Origin: Chthoniobacterales bacterium
GTDB lineage: Bacteria; Verrucomicrobiota; Verrucomicrobiia; Chthoniobacterales; JACTMZ01
Assembly (NCBI GenBank): GCA_014879535.1
Contig: JACSRX010000008.1
Location: 1 to 64,000, forward strand
Length of the DNA stretch: 64,000 nucleotides
Reading direction: 5' to 3'
Shown: positions 25,159 through 33,199 of the stretch, one piece after another
How the letters are laid out: every line of letters begins with the position of its first letter
Numbering within the stretch: the first letter of the stretch is position 1
Translations under genes and position numbers: made by a program
The notes under the pieces: generated by a model
Database searches by the model: none
What the model was told of the DNA's origin: nothing
What the model saw: only the letters and a program-made list of their open reading frames with translations

Positions 25159-25728
25159 ATGGAAGTCGAACTTTACAAAGAATACACGAGCAGGGTGGTC
25201 CCTGCCCTCAAGGCCCGGCACGGCTACTCCAACCCGCATCAGGTGCCCCGCGTCGAGAAGGTCGTGGTCAACACCTCCGTCGGCTCGGCCCAGGACCCGA
25301 AGGAGGCCCTCGAGATCGCCGTGAGCGAGCTCCAGACCATCACCGGCCAGACGCCGGTGCGCACGCGCTCGAAGAAGAGCATCTCGAACTTCAAGCTGCG
25401 CAAGGACCAGCCGATCGGCGCCAAGGTCACCCTGCGCGGCCGCCAGATGTATGAGTTCCTCGAGCGCCTGATCAAGACGGCTCTGCCGAAGATCCGCGAC
25501 TTCCGCGGGATCTCGCCCCGCGCCTTCGACGGCCAGGGAAACTACACCCTCGGCGTGGCCGACCAGAGCATCTTCCCCGAGATCGAACTCGACAAAATCA
25601 AGCGCAACATCGGCTTCGACGTGACCATCGTCACGACGGCGCACACCGACGAGGAGGCCAAGTCGCTCCTCGGCGAACTGGGCATGCCCTTCACCGATCG
25701 CGCCAAGCCCGCCACCCAGAAAGCCTGA
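25159..25728 (+). CDS. rplE: 50S ribosomal protein uL5
   Basis: A 189-residue uL5 that binds 5S rRNA and contacts P-site tRNA. It has '[16 protein letters not shown]' (about 29-44), '[21 protein letters not shown]', '[21 protein letters not shown]' in parts, and '[18 protein letters not shown]'. In most bacteria rpsN follows; here rpsH starts four bases after the stop, so rpsN is missing from this position. Confidence 0.97.
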   Translation: MEVELYKEYTSRVVPALKARHGYSNPHQVPRVEKVVVNTSVGSAQDPKEALEIAVSELQTITGQTPVRTRSKKSISNFKLRKDQPIGAKVTLRGRQMYEFLERLIKTALPKIRDFRGISPRAFDGQGNYTLGVADQSIFPEIELDKIKRNIGFDVTIVTTAHTDEEAKSLLGELGMPFTDRAKPATQKA

Positions 25729-25732
25729 TCCG

Positions 25733-26125
25733 ATGAATACGACCGATCCCGTCGCCGACATGCTCACCCGCCTGCGCAACGCCAGCCGCGCACGCAAGGC
25801 CGAGATGCTCGTGCCCTACTCGCGCCTCAAGGCCGACCTCGCCGCCATCCTCAAGAAGGAGGGATACATCGCCGACTTCGAGGTCAAGACCGAGGGACGC
25901 CCGCAGATCCGCATCGTCAACAAGTTCGCCGACAAGACGCCGGCCATCACCGGCCTGAAGCGCGTCAGCCGTCCCGGCCTGCGCCGCTACGTCGGAGCCA
26001 CCGAAATCCCGCGCGTTCTCGGCGGGATGGGCATTTCCATTTTGTCCACCCCCCGCGGGGTGCTCACCGGCCGCGAGGCGCGCCGCCAGAATGTCGGCGG
26101 CGAGCTTCTGGCCTTTGTTTGGTAA
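25733..26125 (+). CDS. rpsH: 30S ribosomal protein uS8
   Basis: A 130-residue uS8, a central-domain 16S rRNA binder. '[22 protein letters not shown]' in parts, '[13 protein letters not shown]', '[11 protein letters not shown]' and '[34 protein letters not shown]' in parts are standard. It follows rplE directly with no rpsN. Its TAA stop overlaps the strong Shine-Dalgarno of rplF. Confidence 0.98.
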   Translation: MNTTDPVADMLTRLRNASRARKAEMLVPYSRLKADLAAILKKEGYIADFEVKTEGRPQIRIVNKFADKTPAITGLKRVSRPGLRRYVGATEIPRVLGGMGISILSTPRGVLTGREARRQNVGGELLAFVW

Positions 26126-26130
26126 GGAGG
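26124..26130 (+). promoter_or_regulatory. strong ribosome binding site of rplF
   Basis: AAGGAGG overlaps the rpsH stop codon and lies six bases before the rplF ATG at 26137. It stands out because most genes in this operon have no recognisable Shine-Dalgarno. Confidence 0.8.
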
Positions 26131-26136
26131 AAAATC

Positions 26137-26676
26137 ATGTCCCGCATCGGCAACAAACCCGTTTCGCTTCCACCCAAGGTGAAGGTCAATCTTTCCGCCG
26201 ACCGCTCCGTGCAGGTCGAGGGTCCGAAGGGCAAGCTCACATGGCGCCTTCCCGAGGGCATCGAAGGCAAACTTGAGGGCGACACCCTCACGCTCGCCCG
26301 CAAGTCGGAGTCCCGCCAGGTCCGCGCCCTGCACGGCCTGTCCCGCGCGCTTCTCAACAACATGGTGACCGGCGTCAGCACGGGGTTCACCCGCCAGCTC
26401 GAGATCCAGGGCGTCGGGTTCAAGGCCGCCGTGCAGGGCCAGAAACTCAATCTTTCGCTCGGATTCTCGCACCCCGTGGTCTTCGAGATCCCGAAGGACA
26501 TCAAGATCACGGTCACCGACAACACCAAGGTCCTCGTCGAGGGCATCGACCGCCAGACCGTCGGGCAGGTCGCGGCCAACATCCGCGCCTACTACCCGCC
26601 GGAACCCTACAAGGGCAAGGGCGTGCGCTACGCCGACGAACAGGTGCGCCGCAAGGAAGGCAAAACCGTCCAGTAA
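26137..26676 (+). CDS. rplF: 50S ribosomal protein uL6
   Basis: A 179-residue uL6 near the factor-binding site. It begins '[17 protein letters not shown]' and shows '[16 protein letters not shown]', '[22 protein letters not shown]' in parts, '[32 protein letters not shown]' in parts. The start at 26137 has the operon's best Shine-Dalgarno; a frame from 26119 is rejected because it overlaps rpsH. Confidence 0.98.
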   Translation: MSRIGNKPVSLPPKVKVNLSADRSVQVEGPKGKLTWRLPEGIEGKLEGDTLTLARKSESRQVRALHGLSRALLNNMVTGVSTGFTRQLEIQGVGFKAAVQGQKLNLSLGFSHPVVFEIPKDIKITVTDNTKVLVEGIDRQTVGQVAANIRAYYPPEPYKGKGVRYADEQVRRKEGKTVQ

Positions 26677-26681
26677 CCGCC

Positions 26682-27029
26682 ATGACACGTCACGACAGCA
26701 TCAAACTCCGCCACAAGCGCATCCGCAAGAAGGTGGCCGGCACGGCCGAACGTCCGCGTCTCGCGGTGAATTTCTCCGGGCGCCACATCCGCGCCCAGGT
26801 CATCGACGACACGAAGGGGGTGACCCTCGCCGCGGCCAGCACGCAGGAACAATCCGTGGGCAAGCCGGGCGCCAATGTCGCCAATGCCCAGGCGGTCGGC
26901 CGCCTCGTGGCCGAGCGCTCCAAGGCGAAGTCCGTTTCCAAAGTGGTCTTCGACCGCGGCGGTTTCCAATACCAGGGCAAAGTGAAAGCCCTTGCCGACG
27001 CCGCCCGCGAGGCCGGCCTCGATTTCTAA
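26682..27029 (+). CDS. rplR: 50S ribosomal protein uL18
   Basis: A 115-residue uL18 that binds 5S rRNA. '[20 protein letters not shown]' (about 10-29) and 'HIRAQVIDD' are the family opening, and '[27 protein letters not shown]' in parts is the C-terminal signature. It lies five bases after rplF. Confidence 0.97.
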   Translation: MTRHDSIKLRHKRIRKKVAGTAERPRLAVNFSGRHIRAQVIDDTKGVTLAAASTQEQSVGKPGANVANAQAVGRLVAERSKAKSVSKVVFDRGGFQYQGKVKALADAAREAGLDF

Positions 27030-27038
27030 ACCACGATC

Positions 27039-27614
27039 ATGCCTCCTAACGCACGCAACACCGGCCGCCGCGACAACAACCGCGGGCCCAAGGAAACCAA
27101 AGAGCCCTCCGATACGGTCGAGAAGGTGGTCTTCATCAACCGCTGTGCCAAGGTCGTCAAGGGCGGCCGCCGTTTCAGCTTCAGCGCCCTCATCGTGACC
27201 GGCGACCACAAGGGCCGCGTCGGTTGCGGCTTCGGCAAAGCCAAGGAGGTCTCCGAGGCCATCCGCAAGGCGTCCGACTCCGCCCGCAAGGCGATGCGCC
27301 CCATGTCGCTCGCCCAGACCACCATCCCGCACGAGGTGACCGGCGAGTTCGGCGGCGGACGCGTCCTCCTGCGTCCCGCGTCCCCCGGCACCGGCATCAT
27401 CGCCGGCGGCGGCGTGCGTGCCGTCTGCGAGGCGGTCGGCATCCGTGACATCCTGGCGAAGTCCCTCGGCTCCAACAACCACGCCAACGTGGTCAAGGCG
27501 ACACTCGAGGCGCTTTCCAAGCTCCGCCCGCGCGAGGAAATCTTCCGCGTCCGCGGCATCAAGACCAAACCATCCAAAGCGGAAGCCGCGGCAGAGATCG
27601 CCGCCACCGCCTGA
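27039..27614 (+). CDS. rpsE: 30S ribosomal protein uS5
   Basis: A 191-residue uS5. After a 28-residue polar N-terminus it shows '[21 protein letters not shown]' in parts, '[18 protein letters not shown]', '[22 protein letters not shown]' in parts, and '[16 protein letters not shown]'. uS5 helps set decoding accuracy and the mRNA entry channel. It is followed five bases later by rplO with no rpmD (uL30) between. Confidence 0.97.
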   Translation: MPPNARNTGRRDNNRGPKETKEPSDTVEKVVFINRCAKVVKGGRRFSFSALIVTGDHKGRVGCGFGKAKEVSEAIRKASDSARKAMRPMSLAQTTIPHEVTGEFGGGRVLLRPASPGTGIIAGGGVRAVCEAVGIRDILAKSLGSNNHANVVKATLEALSKLRPREEIFRVRGIKTKPSKAEAAAEIAATA

Positions 27615-27619
27615 CGACC

Positions 27620-28057
27620 ATGCGACTGCACAATCTTCAACCCCGTCCCGGCGCCAAGAAGCGCCGCAAGCGCCTCGGATCCGGAGAAAGCTCGGGCAAG
27701 GGCAAAACCAGCGGCAAGGGCCACAAGGGCCAGAAGGCCCGTTCCGGCGGCAGCATCCGTCTCGGCTTCGAGGGCGGCCAGATGCCGCTCATCCGCCGCC
27801 TTCCCAAGCGGGGTTTCAACAACACCGCATTCAAAACCCGCGTCGCCATCGTGAATCTCGATGACCTGAACGCATTCAGTGATGGCGCGACCGTGGACGA
27901 GGCCGCACTCCGCAAGGAAGGACTTGTGCGCGGGACGATCGACGAGGTCAAAATCCTCGCCCGCGGCGAGCTGACCAAGAAAGTGGCCATCACCGGCGCG
28001 AAGTTCAGCGAGGCCGCGAAGCGCAAGATCGAGGCCGCCGGCGGCACGATCGCCTGA
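27620..28057 (+). CDS. rplO: 50S ribosomal protein uL15
   Basis: A 145-residue uL15 with 'MRLHNLQPRPGAKKRRKRLGSGESSGKGKTSGKGHKGQKARSGG' in parts, then 'FEGGQMPLIRRLPKRGFNN' (about 51-69). It contacts many 23S rRNA helices late in assembly. An unusually long 107-base gap separates it from secY. Confidence 0.97.
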   Translation: MRLHNLQPRPGAKKRRKRLGSGESSGKGKTSGKGHKGQKARSGGSIRLGFEGGQMPLIRRLPKRGFNNTAFKTRVAIVNLDDLNAFSDGATVDEAALRKEGLVRGTIDEVKILARGELTKKVAITGAKFSEAAKRKIEAAGGTIA

Positions 28058-28164
28058 ATTCGATGACCGTGGCGGAAAAGGGAACCGGCGCAGTGGATGC
28101 AGCTGCGATGCCTGTGTGCCAAGGACAACCCCGGTCCTGATGGCCGCGACCTGTTGATGACTCC
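28058..28164 (+). other. 107-base gap inside the operon before secY
   Basis: This is the widest gap inside the translation operon. I see no promoter, hairpin with a T-run or conserved gene in it. A 25-codon open frame (28063-28140) exists, but nothing supports translation. Confidence 0.4.
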
Positions 28165-29667
28165 ATGATTTCCGCTTTCACCAACATCTTCAAAATCCCG
28201 GAGCTGCGCCAGCGCGTGCTCTTCACGCTGGCGATGATCATCATCGTCCGGGCCGGCTCGGTCATCTCGACCCCCGGGGTGAACTCCGAAGTTCTCCGCC
28301 AGTGGTTCCTCAACGTGGCGGACGCCCAAGCGGGCGGCGGCGTGGCGGCGCTGTTCAACCTCTTCAGCGGCGGTGCGCTCGGCCATGCCGCCATCTTCGC
28401 CCTCGGGATCATGCCGTTCATCAGCGCATCGATCATGATGCAGCTCATGACGGCCGTGGTTCCGCGGCTCGGGCGCTTGGCGCGCGAGGACGGGGGTCGC
28501 CAGAAAATTTCCCAATACACGCGCTACGGCACCATCATTCTCTGCCTGTTCCAAGGCTACCTGCTGGCGCTTTCGTTCGAGAGCCCCGAATCGAACCCTT
28601 TCCTGCCGGGGATCATGGACACGATCAACCGCCTTGGCATCCCGTTGGTGGACAATCCAGGCCTGTCCTTCCGCCTGCTCACCGTGATCACCCTCACCGC
28701 GGGCACGATGTTCCTCGTCTGGCTGGGTGACCAGATCACCGAGCGGGGCATCGGGAACGGCATTTCGATCATCATCACCGTGGGCATCCTGGCCCAGTTG
28801 CCCGCCGGTCTCATCCAGGCATGGCGGACCTTTGTCCCGGCCGGGGGTGAGGTGGCCGCGGTCAGTCCCGTCGTCCTTGTCCTGCTCATCGCGTTCCTGA
28901 TCATCGTGATCGCCTCGGTGATCGCCGTGACGCAGGCCACGCGGCGCGTGAGCGTGCAATACGCCAAGCGTGTGGTCGGCCGCAAGGTTTACGGGGGTCA
29001 GACGCAATACATGCCCCTCAAGGTCAACTACGCGGGCGTGATGCCGATCATCTTTGCACAGGCCATCCTGCTCTTCCCCTCCACCATCCTGAGCATGGCC
29101 TTCCCGACCCACCGCTGGGCCAGCGAATTGTCGGCGATGCTCGCCACCGGTTGGCCGCACTACGTGCTGTTCGGCGGCATGATATTTTTCTTCAGCTATT
29201 TCTGGGTGGCCACGCAGTTCCAGCCCGCGCAGATCGCCGACGACCTCAAGAAATACGGCGGGTTCATTCCCGGGGTGCGTCCGGGAAAGCCGACGGCCGA
29301 TTTCCTCGACTACACCATGACCCGGCTGACTTTCGCCGGTGCCATCTTCCTGACCCTCATCGCGATCCTGCCGCAGCTGCTCGCCCAAGGGATGAATGTT
29401 CCCTACATGACGGCGCAGTTCTTTGGCGGCACCGGGGTGCTCATCATCGTGGGCGTGACGCTCGACACCATGCGTCAGGTGGAGACCTACCTGCTGCAGC
29501 GCCATTACGACGGATTCCTGCGCCGCGGCAAATTGCGAGGTCGCTTCGAACGCACGGCCGGGGGAACCGGCAGGGTCATTTCGTCCTCCGCCCTCGTCTG
29601 GATCTGGGCCGGCATCGGCATCCTCGTCATCGCCGGGACCGCCGCGTATCTGGCCAGCGGCCGCTAA
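28165..29667 (+). CDS. secY: protein translocase subunit SecY
   Basis: A 500-residue channel protein with about ten membrane helices, the pore of the Sec translocon in the inner membrane. It opens 'FTNIFKIPELRQRVLFTLAMIIIVR' in parts. It contains 'FALGIMPFISASIMMQLMT' (about 74-92) and 'ERGIGNGISIIITVGI' (the cytosolic loop typical of SecY), then 'VQYAKRVVGRKVYGGQTQYMPLKVNYAGVMPIIFA' in parts. 'RPGKPTADFLDYTMTRLTF' and 'LLQRHYDGFLRRGKLRGR' lie near the C-terminus. Slightly longer than E. coli SecY (443), mostly through periplasmic loops. It is followed by map. Confidence 0.97.
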   Translation: MISAFTNIFKIPELRQRVLFTLAMIIIVRAGSVISTPGVNSEVLRQWFLNVADAQAGGGVAALFNLFSGGALGHAAIFALGIMPFISASIMMQLMTAVVPRLGRLAREDGGRQKISQYTRYGTIILCLFQGYLLALSFESPESNPFLPGIMDTINRLGIPLVDNPGLSFRLLTVITLTAGTMFLVWLGDQITERGIGNGISIIITVGILAQLPAGLIQAWRTFVPAGGEVAAVSPVVLVLLIAFLIIVIASVIAVTQATRRVSVQYAKRVVGRKVYGGQTQYMPLKVNYAGVMPIIFAQAILLFPSTILSMAFPTHRWASELSAMLATGWPHYVLFGGMIFFFSYFWVATQFQPAQIADDLKKYGGFIPGVRPGKPTADFLDYTMTRLTFAGAIFLTLIAILPQLLAQGMNVPYMTAQFFGGTGVLIIVGVTLDTMRQVETYLLQRHYDGFLRRGKLRGRFERTAGGTGRVISSSALVWIWAGIGILVIAGTAAYLASGR

Positions 29668-29710
29668 CCGCTTCACGCGCCGACTCCGCTTGATCCCCTT
29701 TCTGTCCGCG

Positions 29711-30475
29711 ATGATTCCCATCAAGAAAGACCGCGAAATCGACCAGATGCGCGCCGCCTGCCGTGCGGCGGCCGAGGTGCTCGACCGGCTCGAGAACCTC
29801 GTCGCACCGGGGATGACCACCCGCGACATCGATGAGGCCGCGGCGCAGTTCATCGCCGAGGCCGGGGCCAAAAGCGCGTTCCTCGGCTACCGCAATTTCC
29901 CGGGCCATCTCTGCGTCTCGATCAACGAGGAGGTTGTCCATGGCATCGGCGGCAACCGCCGTCTGGCTTACGGCGACATCCTCAAACTCGATGTGGGGGT
30001 GGTCAAAGACGGCTGGATCGGCGACAACGCCACCACCATCCGCATCGGCGTGGTTCCGCCCGCGGTGGACCGTCTGGTCGAGGACTCGGCCCGCATTTTG
30101 CGCGACGTCATTCCGCATGTCACCCAAGGGAGCCGCGTCGGAGATATTTCGTCTTTCATCGAGCAGGCCGCGCTCGCCCGCGGGTATTCCGTGGTCCGCG
30201 AGTTCGTCGGCCACGGGGTGGGCCGGAAACTGCACGAAGACCCTCAAATCCCGAATTTCGGCAAGCCGGGAACCGGTCCCAAGCTCAAGGCAGGGATGAC
30301 TCTGGCCATCGAGCCGATGATCAACCTCGGGGCGGCCGGGGTGCGCATTCTGGACGACAAGTGGACAGTGGTCACGGCGGACGGCCTGCCTTCGGCCCAT
30401 TTTGAGCACACGGTTCTGGTTACAAAAGATGAACCGGAAGTTTTGACATGGCGAAAAAAGACGCTATTGAAGTAG
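29711..30475 (+). CDS. map: type I methionine aminopeptidase
   Basis: A 254-residue enzyme that removes N-terminal Met from nascent proteins. All five metal ligands are visible: Asp in '[12 protein letters not shown]' and Asp in 'WIGDNATT', His in '[15 protein letters not shown]', Glu in 'LAIEPM', Glu in 'HFEHTV'. The His of '[10 protein letters not shown]' is the substrate-binding one. I chose ATG at 29711 because '[13 protein letters not shown]' is the usual family start; a TTG at 29690 would add seven residues. Its last 28 bases overlap infA in another frame. Confidence 0.95.
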   Translation: MIPIKKDREIDQMRAACRAAAEVLDRLENLVAPGMTTRDIDEAAAQFIAEAGAKSAFLGYRNFPGHLCVSINEEVVHGIGGNRRLAYGDILKLDVGVVKDGWIGDNATTIRIGVVPPAVDRLVEDSARILRDVIPHVTQGSRVGDISSFIEQAALARGYSVVREFVGHGVGRKLHEDPQIPNFGKPGTGPKLKAGMTLAIEPMINLGAAGVRILDDKWTVVTADGLPSAHFEHTVLVTKDEPEVLTWRKKTLLK

Positions 30476-30666
30476 AAGGCAAGGTTGTCGAGTTGTTGCC
30501 GAACACGATGTTCCGGGTGGAATTGCCCAACGGACACCGGGTTCTCGCGCACATCTCAGGCAAGATGCGCCTGCACTTCATCCGCATCTTGCCCGGTGAT
30601 TCAGTCATGCTCGAGTTGTCCCCATACGACTTGAGCAAGGGCCGCATCACCTACCGCCGGAAATAA
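30448..30666 (+). CDS. infA: translation initiation factor IF-1
   Basis: A 72-residue OB-fold protein that binds the ribosomal A site during initiation. '[30 protein letters not shown]' in parts, '[19 protein letters not shown]' and '[14 protein letters not shown]' match the family throughout. Its start lies 28 bases inside the 3' end of map, so it must be initiated within the map coding sequence. Coupling is likely. Confidence 0.97.
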   Translation: MAKKDAIEVEGKVVELLPNTMFRVELPNGHRVLAHISGKMRLHFIRILPGDSVMLELSPYDLSKGRITYRRK

Positions 30667-30679
30667 AGGAACCATAACA

Positions 30680-30793
30680 ATGAAAGTCAGAGCTTCAGTG
30701 AAACGCCTTTGCGAAAGCTGCCGGGTCATCCGGCGCAACAACGTCGTGCGCGTTGTTTGCAAGAATCCCCGCCACAAACAAAGACAAGGATAA
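30680..30793 (+). CDS. rpmJ: 50S ribosomal protein bL36
   Basis: A 37-residue bL36: [20 protein letters not shown], then [17 protein letters not shown]. The zinc ligands are present (C11, C14, C27, H32), so this is the zinc-binding (C+) form. It lies 13 bases after infA and eight bases before rpsM, its normal position. Confidence 0.97.
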   Translation: MKVRASVKRLCESCRVIRRNNVVRVVCKNPRHKQRQG

Positions 30794-30801
30794 CAACAGC
30801 C

Positions 30802-31197
30802 ATGCCACGCCTCCTCGGGGTTGAAATCCCGCCCAACAAACGCATCGAAGCCTCGCTGCCCTACATCTACGGCATCGGGCCCGCCATCGCCAAACGCGTC
30901 CTCGCCGAAGCCTCCATCGATCCGGACACGCGCGCGAAAGACCTTTCGCCCGAGCAGATCTCGCAGATCGTGCACATCATCACGAACAACGGCATCCTCA
31001 TCGAGGGTGACCTCCGCCGCGAGCTGCAGGGCAACCTCAAGCGCCTCCAGGCGATCAACTGCTACCGCGGCATCCGTCACCGCCGCGGCCTTCCCGTGCG
31101 CGGTCAGCGCACCTCGACCAACGCCCGCACCCGCAAGGGGCCGCGCAAGACGGTCGGCGTGCAGAAGAACCCCGACGCCAAGGCCGGCAAAGTCTAA
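30802..31197 (+). CDS. rpsM: 30S ribosomal protein uS13
   Basis: A 131-residue uS13 of the 30S head, contacting P-site tRNA and forming an intersubunit bridge. It has '[26 protein letters not shown]' in parts, '[12 protein letters not shown]' and '[32 protein letters not shown]' in parts. The start is set at 30802 on the conserved [10 protein letters not shown]; the frame is open upstream across rpmJ. Confidence 0.97.
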   Translation: MPRLLGVEIPPNKRIEASLPYIYGIGPAIAKRVLAEASIDPDTRAKDLSPEQISQIVHIITNNGILIEGDLRRELQGNLKRLQAINCYRGIRHRRGLPVRGQRTSTNARTRKGPRKTVGVQKNPDAKAGKV

Positions 31198-31209
31198 TCC
31201 CCACGAAAC

Positions 31210-31881
31210 ATGAGCGACGAAAAAAACGAAATCACCGGTGAATCGCAGGACGCGCGCCGCAAGGACGAGACTGCGGAGCATCATCCCGGAGCACCCGAGG
31301 TGAAGGCGACCGAGGCTGCGGAAGTTGCCGCGGAGGCACCCGCCGCCGAAGCCAAACCGGAAGGGGAGGCCGCCAAGGCCGCCAAGCCGAAAGCCGCCAA
31401 GGGCAAGACGGCGAAGAAGAAGGAAGCCGAGGCCAAGACCGCCGAAGCCGCCGCCCCGTCCTCCGCCGACGACATCCTGTCGCTTGATGCGCCCATCGCC
31501 CCGGCCAAGGTCGTCAAGGCCAAGGGCAGCAAGAACGTCACGCAGGGCATCGCCCACGTTCTGGCCACCTTCAACAACACGATTGTCAGCATCACGGATC
31601 CCCGCGGCGCCGTTCTCGGTGCCTCCAGCGCCGGCAAAGTCGGCTTCAAGGGCTCCCGCAAGAGCACGGCCTACGCCGCGCAGCTCGTCGCGCAGGACGC
31701 CGCCCGTCAGGCCATGGGCCACGGGCTCAAGGAAGTGGAAGTCCGCGTCAAGGGTCCCGGCGCCGGCCGCGAGTCCGCCATCCGCGCCCTTCAGGCGATC
31801 GGTCTCGAAATCACCGTCATCAAGGATGTCACCCCGGTGCCGCACAACGGCTGCCGTCCGCCCAAAGCCCGCCGCGTCTGA
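31210..31881 (+). CDS. rpsK: 30S ribosomal protein uS11 with long N-terminal extension
   Basis: The C-terminal part (from about residue 105) is a standard uS11: '[20 protein letters not shown]', '[21 protein letters not shown]' in parts, '[16 protein letters not shown]', '[17 protein letters not shown]'. The first ~100 residues are extra: an acidic start ([12 protein letters not shown]), then Ala/Glu/Lys repeats resembling histone H1 tails, then '[23 protein letters not shown]'. The total of 223 residues compares with about 129 normally. The ATG at 31210 follows rpsM by 12 bases and the frame is open throughout, so the extension is probably translated. No internal ATG gives the usual start. 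Confidence 0.93.
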   Translation: MSDEKNEITGESQDARRKDETAEHHPGAPEVKATEAAEVAAEAPAAEAKPEGEAAKAAKPKAAKGKTAKKKEAEAKTAEAAAPSSADDILSLDAPIAPAKVVKAKGSKNVTQGIAHVLATFNNTIVSITDPRGAVLGASSAGKVGFKGSRKSTAYAAQLVAQDAARQAMGHGLKEVEVRVKGPGAGRESAIRALQAIGLEITVIKDVTPVPHNGCRPPKARRV

Positions 31882-31894
31882 TGGGCTTTGCTGA

Positions 31895-31920
31895 AAACTG
31901 AACACTGTAAACTGAACACT
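31895..31920. repeat. 12-base direct repeat between rpsK and rpsD
   Basis: AAACTGAACACT occurs twice (31895-31906 and 31909-31920), two bases apart, in the 44-base gap between rpsK and rpsD. This A+T-richer element ends six bases before the rpsD ATG. No Shine-Dalgarno is present. It could be a protein-binding or RNA site, or a short tandem duplication. Confidence 0.6.
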
Positions 31921-31925
31921 CTCCC

Positions 31926-32537
31926 ATGGCTCGTTACACCGGACCCAAAACCAAGCTCAGCCGTCGTTTCGGCATTTTCCTCATCGGTTCGCCGAAGCAC
32001 TTCGAGCGCCGCAGCTACCCGCCCGGAATGCACGGGCAGAAGGGCATGCGCCGCAAAGTCTCCGAATACGGTCAGGCCCTCGCCGAGAAGCAGAAGCTCA
32101 AGGCGCAATACGGCGTGCTCGAGCGGCAGTTCCGCCGCTACTTCGAGACGGCGCTTTCCCGCCGCGGCATCACCGGCGAGACCCTGCTCCAGCTGCTGGA
32201 GACGCGCCTCGACAACATCGTTTACCGTCTCGGCTTCGCCCGCACCCGCACCGCCGCCCGCCAGATGGTCTCGCACGGGCATGTGAAGGTCAACGGACGC
32301 AAGAACAACATCTCCTCGGCCAACCTGCGGCCCGGCGATGTCGTGGCGATCAAGGACACGGCCAAGGCCCGCGCCTTGGCGGCCCGCCACATGGAAGCCA
32401 CGCAGATCCGCACGGTGCCCGAGTGGCTCGTGGTGGACCGCGAGAATTTTTCCGGAACCGTCTCGCGCATCCCGACCCGCGACGAAATCGCGCCGGTCGT
32501 GAACGAGCAGCTCGTCGTCGAGCTCTACTCGCGCTGA
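31926..32537 (+). CDS. rpsD: 30S ribosomal protein uS4
   Basis: A 203-residue uS4, a primary 16S rRNA binder. 'MARYTGPKTKLSRRFG' opens it, and the S4 RNA-binding domain has 'RLDNIVYRLGFARTRTAARQMVSHGHVKVNGRK' in parts (about 98-130). The N-terminal zinc-finger Cys found in some S4 forms are absent (C- form). It is the last gene of the operon. In most bacteria rpoA and rplQ follow, but here a terminator does. Confidence 0.97.
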   Translation: MARYTGPKTKLSRRFGIFLIGSPKHFERRSYPPGMHGQKGMRRKVSEYGQALAEKQKLKAQYGVLERQFRRYFETALSRRGITGETLLQLLETRLDNIVYRLGFARTRTAARQMVSHGHVKVNGRKNNISSANLRPGDVVAIKDTAKARALAARHMEATQIRTVPEWLVVDRENFSGTVSRIPTRDEIAPVVNEQLVVELYSR

Positions 32538-32559
32538 GGAACCCCTTTTCCTCCTTTCA

Positions 32560-32594
32560 GCGCCGTCCCGTTCGCGGGGCGGCGTTCTTGCTTT
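32560..32594 (+). terminator. terminator of the translation operon
   Basis: GCGCCGTCCCG, loop TTCG, CGGGGCGGCG (32560-32584, one G-T pair) followed by TTCTTGCTTTC lies 22 bases after the rpsD stop. It closes the rpsL-rpsD operon. Confidence 0.75.
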
Positions 32595-32623
32595 CATGAC
32601 TCGGCGGCGGCAGGGAAAGCCTG

Positions 32624-32650
32624 TTGCCCGCCTGATTCCGGTGGTAAAGT
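32624..32650 (+). promoter_or_regulatory. possible leaderless promoter of the DJ-1 gene
   Basis: TTGCCC (32624-32629) and TAAAGT (32645-32650) have a short 15-base spacer. The -10-like box ends six bases before the ATG at 32657. Confidence 0.35.
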
Positions 32651-32656
32651 GCCGCC

Positions 32657-33199
32657 ATGAAGAAGCGCGTGCTTTGTCTGCTGGCGCCGGGGTTCGAGGA
32701 ACTCGAGTTGGTTGCGCCGGTCGATGTGCTGCGCCGTGCCGGGGCCGAGGTGGTGTTTGCCGTGCTGGATGACAATCTGGATGTCGGGGGGCGCAACGGA
32801 ATCACCCTGCGCGCGGATGCCTGTCTGGATCGCTTGGACGCCGGGGAATTCGATCTGCTGCTGATTCCCGGAGGCCCGGCTGTGGAGGCCCTTCGCCAGG
32901 ACGGTCGCGCAGCCTCTCTTGCCCGCACCTTTGCCGGGGACGGCAGGCTTGTCGCAGCAATCTGTGCCGCGCCACTGGTGCTTGAGGATGCGGGTTTGCT
33001 GGAGGGCAAACGCTTCACGGCCCATGTCTCGGTGGCCAATGAACTGCCGGAGGCGCTCACCGGCGAGCGCCTGGTCGAGGACGGTGTGATCATCACCTCC
33101 CGCGGGGCCGGAACCGCCCTCGAATTCGGCCTCGCCTTGGTGGACCGGCTCTTCGGCGAGGCGGCCGAGGAGGAAATCGCCCGGGCCATCATGGTTTGA
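32657..33199 (+). CDS. DJ-1/PfpI family protein (YajL-like)
   Basis: A 180-residue protein of the DJ-1 superfamily. 'RVLCLLAPGFEELELVAPVDVLRRAG' in parts supplies the conserved Glu (about residue 15). 'LLLIPGGPAVEAL' is the glycine turn. 'RLVAAICAAPLVLEDAGLL' contains the reactive Cys103 on the nucleophile elbow. 'ITSRGAGTALEFGLALV' is the C-terminal helix. Family members act as chaperones, glyoxalases or deglycase-like enzymes, and the precise activity is debated. It stands alone between the ribosomal operon terminator and the yebC gene. Confidence 0.88.
   Translation: MKKRVLCLLAPGFEELELVAPVDVLRRAGAEVVFAVLDDNLDVGGRNGITLRADACLDRLDAGEFDLLLIPGGPAVEALRQDGRAASLARTFAGDGRLVAAICAAPLVLEDAGLLEGKRFTAHVSVANELPEALTGERLVEDGVIITSRGAGTALEFGLALVDRLFGEAAEEEIARAIMV

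Noticed and set aside
28063-28140. 25-codon open frame in the rplO-secY gap, considered as a small leader peptide
   Set aside because: No ribosome binding site, no hairpin with T-run, no regulatory codon run.
27637-29871. 744-residue minus-strand frame opposite rplO, secY and map
   Set aside because: His/Asp/Glu-rich antisense frame of three well-identified genes.
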